64,000 nucleotides of DNA from Paroedura picta (lineage: Eukaryota; Chordata; Lepidosauria; Squamata; Gekkonidae): NCBI RefSeq assembly GCF_049243985.1, contig NC_135380.1:16664501-16728500 (forward strand), given 5' to 3'. The translations under genes were made by a program, and so were the position numbers. Below, in pieces: positions 46,607 through 64,000 of this stretch. Numbering within the stretch: the first letter of the stretch is position 1; each line of letters opens with the position of its first letter. Below the pieces are notes generated by a model. It saw nothing but the letters and a program-made list of their open reading frames with translations, was not told the DNA's origin and did not search any database.

Positions 46607-46972
46607 GGAGAAGAAGAAGTTGGTTTTTATACCCCACTTTTCACTGCCCAAAGGAGTCTCAAAGCAGCTTACAATTGCCTTGCCTTCCTCTCCCCATAAG
46701 AGCCATCCTGTGAGGGAGCTGAAGCTGAGAGAGTCTCTGACAGGACTGCTATGTGAGAACAGCACTATCAGGACTATGACTGGTCCAAGGTCACCCAGCT
46801 GTCTGGATGTGGGAAAGCAGGGAATCAAACCCAGCTGTCCAAACTACCCCTCTTAGCTACTACACCACACTGGCTTCCATAAAGACTGAGTAGCCCAGGG
46901 CCACCCATGGAGGAACGGGGAATCAAACCCAGCCTGCCTGATTAGAAGCCGCTGGTCTTAACCACTGCACAC
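46607..46972 (-). mobile_element. MIR-type tRNA SINE plus a second head fragment, reversed
   Basis: A diverged full copy ends near 46876 (TAGCTACTACACCACACTGG). A second SINE head fragment follows at 46885-46972 (TCTTAACCACTGCAC). Confidence 0.7.
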
Positions 46973-46977
46973 ACACA

Positions 46978-47260
46978 AGAAGAAGAAGAAGAAGAGTTGG
47001 TTCTTATATGCCGCTTTTCCCTACCCGAAGGAGGCTCAAAGCAGCTTACAGTCACCTTCCCATTCCTCTCCCCACAACAGACACCCTGTGGGGTGGGTGA
47101 GGCTGAGAGAGCCCTGATATCACTGCCCGGTAAGAACAATTTTATAAGTGCCGTGGCGAGCCCAAGGTCACCCAGCTGGCTGCATGTGGGGTAGAGCAGA
47201 ATCGAACCCGGCATGCCAGATTAGAAGTCCGCACTCCTAACCACTACACCAAACTGGTGG
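46978..47260 (-). mobile_element. MIR-type tRNA SINE, reversed
   Basis: Young-looking full copy directly after the previous one, separated by a GAA repeat. Confidence 0.82.
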
Positions 47261-48734
47261 GGGAGCCTGCAAGTCTTCTGAAGGGAACCCCATCTCCCCT
47301 CCCCATTGCCAAGCTTGGTGTGGCTTGTGGCTTCACGTTTGACCCCAGGCATAACTGTTCCACATCCACTTGGGCCCAGAGTAGCTCCCAGAGTTTTGAT
47401 GGCAGGGGCAACCCAAGTGTGAGCTTCAGAGCTGCCAAAAGGGCATGAGTAGGTTCATATGGGAAGAGGCAGTCTTAAGGTATGTTGGTCCCAGGCTGCA
47501 CAAGGGCTTTTTAAGGTCTAAACCAGCATCTTGAATTGAGCGTGGAAACAAAGCCAGTGTAGCTGGAACAAACCTGGAGTGATATTGTCCCTATGACACA
47601 TTCCAGCCAGTGTTCTGGCATAAACTTTGGTTTACTATTGCCTACTTCTTCAGATACAATCATCAGATGTTCACTTAGTAGCCACAGCAATCCGCTTCTG
47701 GACAGGGGATTTTTCAAATGCTTTAAGGATTTAGAGCCCTTGCTGCCTTAGAGTCATATTCCACACAAACATGCCTCCACTGCAAAGATATAGGATTAAG
47801 GAGTGATTGCCTTATCTTTCTACAGGGAGTCTAGTAATAGAGCGAGCCTCAGCAGTTTGTGTTTCAAAGGGAGGATCTGAAAGAAACTCCCTAGGAGACC
47901 TCTGAAGAACAACTCACCCAATGGGATTAAATTTCTTGCCCAAGGAGAGTCTGCTTGGAATGATCAAAGACTGTAACTATATGTAAATTTCTCAAGCGTT
48001 CATAATTCACCCCTTGGCTTGCAACATCAGCCTTTCCAGGCAGATCCCAGGTGTTCTTCATTCTTCAACAGGGCTTTGATAAACAGAGAGATTTACAGAT
48101 GCCTCTCAGAGTAATTGATAATTGTTAGTGGGGACCCACATTAGAGAGATGTAGCAGAACAAAATCCTATTCCATAGGGCCTGCAGGACCAACAAAGTAT
48201 TCCAGGCTCCAAGCTTCTGTGAGTCAAAGCTCACTTTATCATATACCAGGGAGATTCTCTCCCTGAATTATTATTAATAATACGATCCCTTGGAATGTTC
48301 TTAGAGGGCTTCAGAATAGTAAGTAAACCAAATTCTGTATTTTTCACTGGGTCCCCCCCCCCTTCCATTCCTGTAATTGCTTAGAGAGCTTCAAGCCTTA
48401 GCAATCTGAGAATTCCTATTTTATGTTCTGTCCTTTGTCACTGATGCCTGCTACAGGCTACAGGCTCTTTTCAATGGACCCGTGGCCAAGACCTCCACCC
48501 TCTTGGTCTTCCAAACAATACAGTGAGGACCGTAGCAGGGCCCTAGCTCAGAAGGCCATGATCCAAGTTCTCAGCAAATTTGCCCTTTTGACAGAAAGGC
48601 ATTTGGAGATGGCAAGAAATGTCCTTTTTTGTTAACACTTCTGACTTAGAGGCCAGTTGATCAAGGACCTGCTAAATTTGTCAGAGTTGTTCACTGAATA
48701 TAAAAAGACCAACATCATATCAGTATGGATACTG

Positions 48735-49330
48735 ATAGTATTTATTTATTTTATTTATCATACTTCTATACCGCCCTCCCCGGAGGCTCAGGGCGGTTTA
48801 CATTATAACAGAGAACCATACATAAAACAGTCTGTAGAACATGTACATCGATAACCAACAATTGCAACCAAACATAACACAGTCTAACAGTAAACAATCG
48901 TAATACAAACAGGTCCAGGGCTTGTTGATGGGATTCTGAGAGGGGTGGCTTATTGATTGAATTCTGAGGGGGGGGGACAGGGGCCCTTGGTCGCTGTAGA
49001 TTACGTCTGGTCTCGGCCAAATGCCTGGTGGAGGAGCTCCTTTTTGCAGGCCCTGCGGAATTGTTTAAGCTCCGTCAGGGCCCTGATCTCCTCTGGGAGC
49101 TCGTTCCACCAGGTAGGGGCCAGAACAGAGAATGCTCTGGCCCTGGTCGAGACCAGACGGACTTCTTTAGGGCCAGGGATCCTTAGCTGATTGGAGGCAG
49201 TAGAGCGTAGAGCTCTTTTGGGGGCATAGGCGGGGAGGCGGTCCCTCAGGTACACTGGGCCCTGACCGCGTATGGCCTTGAAGGTAATTACCAGAACCTT
49301 TAGTCTGATCCGGAATTCAACTGGTGTAGG
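48735..49330 (-). mobile_element. L2-like LINE 3' fragment with end of ORF2
   Basis: The minus-strand frame 49330-49001 encodes the region after reverse transcriptase, with FKAIRGQGPVYLRDRLPAY, RALRS, RARAFSVLAPTWWNELP and LKQFRRACKKEL, a signature of L2/CR1-clade ORF2 ends. It stops at 49001. A 3' UTR follows with the CCTCCGGGGAGGGCGGTATA box and a TAAA-type tail. It is 5'-truncated, with no reverse transcriptase core. Confidence 0.75.
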
Positions 49331-49515
49331 GTTACCAACCTCCAGTTGGGGGACCAGAGGCCTCTTAGAATTAAATTCACCTCCAGACTGCAAAGGTAAT
49401 GGCAGTTTCAGAGGGCTCTATATGGCCTGATGCCTTCCCTTCCCAAACACCAGCCCATTATGGCAGTACCCCCAAATCTCCAGAAACTTCTCATGCCAGA
49501 ATTGGCAACCCTATC
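49328..49515. mobile_element. GTTGCCAAC-family MITE next to an L2-like fragment
   Basis: Starts GGGTTACCAACCTCCAG and ends GAATTGGCAACCCTAT. It abuts the broken 5' edge of the L2-like ORF2 fragment. Confidence 0.55.
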
Positions 49516-51636
49516 TGACTTTTTATATACCCATACAGAAATCTTTGACATTTGGAAAACAGACTGAAAAGCAGCTCTGTCTTCTATTGGAAGTATTTAT
49601 TTATTTAGTACATTTTATCCAGAAACTCATGGCATCATACAGGGTTTCTGCCTTTCTCCACTATAGCCTGAACAACTGTATGAGGCAAGTAAGGCCAAGA
49701 GGAGGACTAGCCCATAATCACAAAGTGGGCTTCATAGCAAGTAGAAATTTGAACTTGAGTGTCCCCAGTCCTGGTTGAACACCACTATACCTTCCTAACT
49801 ATGATGGCTGCTTGAGAATTGGATCTCTTTGCTGCCCATGAACCAATGAGAATTCTTAAGGCTTGGCTGCTGGATTTTGGCAACCCAGTTTTCTGGTGAA
49901 TGTTCTGAAGTAGTTTTAAAACTACAATCAGAAGCTGAGGCAATCAGAAGCTGAGACTTGAATCTTCTCTCCTAGGTACAGATCTAGCACTTGACCAATT
50001 GTATCAACTTGGTATTATTTTCTGGATCCAATAAGCCACACCCCCAGTTCCAGGTGGACTTGCATGTCACTTTGACCAGTTCCATGGGCTAATTTAAAAA
50101 TTCAGCCAATTAAGAAGCCTGTGTGGAATGGGCACAGGGTTCCTCTGTCTTGTTCTAAGAAGGTCTGGAAAGAGTGAGAAATCAGACCAATAGATATCAT
50201 GAAAAAAACCTTTTCAGCACCCCAGGTAATGGACAGCAGCTGCTGCCCAGCAAACAAATGAGCACCAAGCCATTCCTATGGGGCCTAGGGCCATTTTACA
50301 CAGATCACTGAATCCTGGTCAAAAAACATTCAAATAAATATCTACATGCAATGAATCCTGCTAGCCTACTAGATTGCACTGCATAAATCCTACCTTGTAA
50401 GTGAATCAGCAGATGTGCTGTGTAACTCTCAGGACTTAAAGGGGAATCTTGAACAATGACTCACCTATAATTTGTTTATTTTTCTTTCTTCGATTTTTAG
50501 ATTGCCCTCCCAGCAGGCCAGCCCTCCTGTCTCAAAGATGCACCTATCTTATCTCTAGTATACTTGAGAATGAAATAAATTAAGAATATGTGACACAATG
50601 GCCACTATTTTTAAAATAGTTTGAATATAAAATCGATTAACAGAGCTTAAGATGAATTTTTACGATAGAATGGAGACGGTCTTTAAGCACGATTTGCACT
50701 ATCCCTGAAAGCTTTAGAACTAGAAACAATGGTACTTGAAGAAAGAAAGTGCACTTGTCAATGAGCTAATCATGCAATCTGTATCACTGGGCTTTCCTTT
50801 GACAATTTCCAGTTCAAATCAACATCAAAGGCCACTCGGCTTTCAAAATTCCAGTTGAATGAATAAGGAGTGCTGGATACCATATTTTAGGTTCATTGGA
50901 TTATCTGTGGCTTTGATCTTTTGTTACGATAGAGCCATTATTTTCTTTCTGGGACTCCTGAAAGCCAACTTTTTGTGTAGAAGAAAAATATATCCTTGCA
51001 ACTTTGGTTCTGCCATCCTTGCATTAGGCCAATGCATTTTGACCTTATTCTGTAAAATGGGTGTGTACTTCAAAAGATTGCTGTGCTGATCAAAGCTTAG
51101 GGACTACTGATGTCAATAGGAGCTATCAATGACTTCAAAGGAACTCTTAATATGTAAGTGATTTGATACACACCCACTTCTTTGAAGATGAAAGCCACTC
51201 AGTAAAAGGGAGGTGTGACAGTTCTGATACTTCATGATTGCTTTATAGAGACACCAAACACCACCTAGCCCCCTTCAGAAAGATTTATCTGTAAAGAGGA
51301 GGCAGTTTTAAATATAAGTTTAAATCTATAATTTAAACTTTTAATTTATGCAATTTACTTTTAATTGTTTTAAAATGGATTTTACCCTCCCTAAGCTGAC
51401 AGCAGAAGGGCGGAATTTACAAATAAAGTTTTTTTTATCATTCCTCAAAGATTTGTTGTTGCTGTTGTTAAATCTATGTTTTATGGTACCATAGAGAAAT
51501 CCAGTGAAGGTACTGCATAGGCAACATAACTGTGTTCTCAGAGGTTACAGATTCACTAGACAGTAGGTTTCCAGAAACAAAGATACCATGGAAAATAAGC
51601 ACAATTTGTTAGTGATTAGAATATTCCTGATCATCT

Positions 51637-51780
51637 AGAATCATAGAGTTGGAAGGGGCCATACAGGCCATCTAGTCCAATCCCCTGCTCAACGTAGGAT
51701 CAGCCCAAAGCATCCTAAAGCATCCAAGAAAAGTGTGTATCCAACCTTTGCTTGAAGACTGCCAGTGATGAGCAACAGGA
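51637..51780 (-). mobile_element. CR1 LINE 3' end
   Basis: AGAATCATAGAGTTGGAAGG then CCATCTAGTCCAATCCCCTG. Short, 5'-truncated copy in reverse orientation. Confidence 0.8.
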
Positions 51781-51792
51781 ATAAATGATTCC

Positions 51793-51922
51793 AGTAGGTT
51801 GCCGTGTAGGTCTGAAGCAGCAGAACAAATTTAGAGTCCAGTGGCTCTTGTAAGGCCAATGCATTTTTATTCAAGGTATGAGCTTTGTTAGTCTTAAAGG
51901 TGCCACTGGACTCTTGTTCAAG
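51793..51922. repeat. Fold-back dispersed repeat
   Basis: GAGTCCAGTGGCTCTTGTAA on one arm faces GTCTTAAAGGTGCCACTGGA on the other. The left end reads GGTCTGAAGCAGCAGAAC, shared with the copies at 27.4 and 63.06 kb. Class unknown. Confidence 0.6.
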
Positions 51923-51939
51923 AATAAATGAATCACATA

Positions 51940-52073
51940 GTTTGCTGGTCGACTTTGGGCCAATCACACACTCGGCCAACCCACCTCACAGGGTTGTTGT
52001 GAGGATAAAACGGAGGAGGGGAAAATAGTGTAAGCCGCTTGGGGAGACAGGCTGGATAGAAATTAATAAAGTC
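51940..52073 (+). mobile_element. MIR-type SINE 3' part
   Basis: GGTCGACTTTGGGCCAATCA, CACCTCACAGGGTTGTTGTG and GTAAGCCGCTTGGGGAGACA, ending AATTAATAAA. Confidence 0.72.
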
Positions 52074-52439
52074 GGAAAACGTTCTATATATAAAATTTTA
52101 AATATACATTTTCCACTGCCGCATTTCACATCCACATATATAAAACATTAACTTGTCCAAAATATTAAGCTGTCCACATTCTGTAAAGACAATATAACAT
52201 GTTTTCCCCCTTTTTTTCAAGGGGGAAAAGTTCAGACTGCATTGTTTGTGGGAGAACAGAGGCTGAAGTGCTTTGGACGTGCAGACACTGCGAACGGGCA
52301 CTCAATTCCCACTTCGGATAGAACCAGATTTTAATACGGGCTGATATTCTCTCTTTTTTTAGGGGGGGGGGGTAATTATCCATCTCTGCCCAACCACTTT
52401 TTTTTACCCCGTCCAATATTTGGCGTAGCCCCTTTAAGA

Positions 52440-52530
52440 AAAAGAAGAGGCGGGGTTGCGCGGGAGGGGGGGACCAAAGCTCGCGAGGGCTCAGGACGTA
52501 ACTCTCGCGAGAACTGTGTTCGGGCGGAAG
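52440..52530 (+). promoter_or_regulatory. ASH2L CpG promoter, TATA-less
   Basis: GC-rich stretch just before the ATG with a perfect TCTCGCGAGA element and a second, weaker CTCGCGAG core at 52480-52487. No TATA box is seen. The 5' UTR is likely short. Confidence 0.7.
52503..52512. promoter_or_regulatory. CGCG element TCTCGCGAGA
   Basis: Perfect 10-base palindrome 18 bases before the start codon. This element marks many CpG-island housekeeping promoters and is known to bind BANP. Binding here is inferred. Confidence 0.75.
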
Positions 52531-63621
<11,091 letters not shown>

Positions 63622-63705
63622 TAACCTTCTTGAGTGACTCTTCCTGCATCTCGGCTGCCTTCACTTTGTGGCAAGAGCATTGCAAGTGAGCAAGGAGCTT
63701 GGATC

Positions 63706-63866
63706 CCTTCAAGAACTGATAGAGCTGTTCTGACCGAGCAGTGATATCGGGGCTCTCTCAGCCTCACCGGCCTCACGGGGTGTCTGTTGTGGGGAGAGGA
63801 AAGGGGATTGGAAGCCGCTTTGAGACTCCTGGTAGAGTGGCATATAAGAACCAATTCTTTTCTTCA
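63706..63866 (+). mobile_element. MIR-type SINE 3' part in ASH2L intron 11
   Basis: GTTCTGACCGAGCAGTGATA through GAAGCCGCTTTGAGACTCC to CATATAAGAACCAATTCTTT. Confidence 0.78.
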
Positions 63867-63879
63867 TTAGTAGCTTGAA

Positions 63880-64000
63880 ATATGTGACAGCATGGTGTCA
63901 TGGTTAAGAGCAGCAGCCTCTAAGCTGGAGAACTGGGTTTGATTCCCCACTCCTCCACATGCAGCCAGCTGGGTGGCCTTGAGCCAGTCACAGTTCTCTT
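63880..64000 (+). mobile_element. MIR-type tRNA SINE, cut by window edge
   Basis: ATGGTGTCATGGTTAAGAGC head and TGGGTTTGATTCCCCACTCC box B. It continues past the right edge. Confidence 0.75.

Larger units (their letters stand above)
42500..52439. other. Intergenic region between Nodal and ASH2L promoters
   Basis: No gene recognised. Nodal and ASH2L are transcribed away from each other from either end. Repeats are listed separately. 42500-43160, 43280-44030, 44780-45320, 46050-46600, 47270-48730 and 49520-51630 show nothing I can name, apart from homopolymer C/G runs near 42.57-42.70 kb and an L2-like tail near 51370-51440. Confidence 0.6.

Overview
The window is vertebrate nuclear DNA, and almost certainly squamate reptile. 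Its three genes have intron/exon structure and splice signals typical of amniotes. The spaces between exons are packed with repeats common in lizard genomes: CR1 ends with an ATTCTATG-type tail, L2-like 3' ends, MIR-type and BovB-tailed tRNA SINEs, 5S-rRNA-headed and tRNA-Ala-headed SINEs, and short hAT MITEs. A gecko is my best guess from the repeat mix, but this is not proven. No retroviral or other capsid-bearing element was recognised. There is no CRISPR array, operon or free-standing RNA gene.

Layout. 1-7.2 kb: repeat-rich intergenic DNA. 7.39-22.45 kb, plus strand: EIF4EBP1, complete in three coding exons (122 aa), with a CpG-rich promoter carrying a ZNF143/THAP11-type site and a poly(A) signal at 22.81 kb. 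22.8-36.0 kb: intergenic, almost all repeats and unexplained unique DNA. 36.03-42.42 kb, minus strand: a complete Nodal-family gene in three coding exons (439 aa), with a TATA box and a likely FoxH1/SMAD enhancer at the start of intron 1. 42.5-52.4 kb: intergenic, including an L2-like LINE fragment that still encodes the end of its ORF2. 52.53 kb to the right edge, plus strand: the first eleven coding exons of ASH2L (428 complete codons). The rest of its SPRY domain lies beyond the window.

The order EIF4EBP1 - Nodal - ASH2L identifies the paralogue. In human, EIF4EBP1 and ASH2L are close neighbours on chromosome 8p without a Nodal gene between them, whereas human NODAL sits beside EIF4EBP2 on chromosome 10q. 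The window therefore holds the second vertebrate Nodal lineage (Nodal-related, also called Nodal2), which reptiles keep and mammals lost. The genes do not form a pathway. They are a translation repressor controlled by mTORC1, a left-right and mesendoderm morphogen, and a core subunit of H3K4 methyltransferase complexes.

Most notable observations: an inverted pair of perfect FoxH1 sites with SMAD boxes in Nodal intron 1; two polyglutamine tracts in the Nodal prodomain; a C-x-x-C in place of the usual adjacent cysteines in the Nodal cystine knot; an L2-like fragment ending 14 bases before the ASH2L exon 4 acceptor; a likely GC-AG intron in ASH2L; a 29-bp-spaced cluster of CCAAT boxes in ASH2L intron 1; and ten copies of a palindromic hAT MITE with 8-bp target duplications whose two arms each carry a ZNF143-like core.
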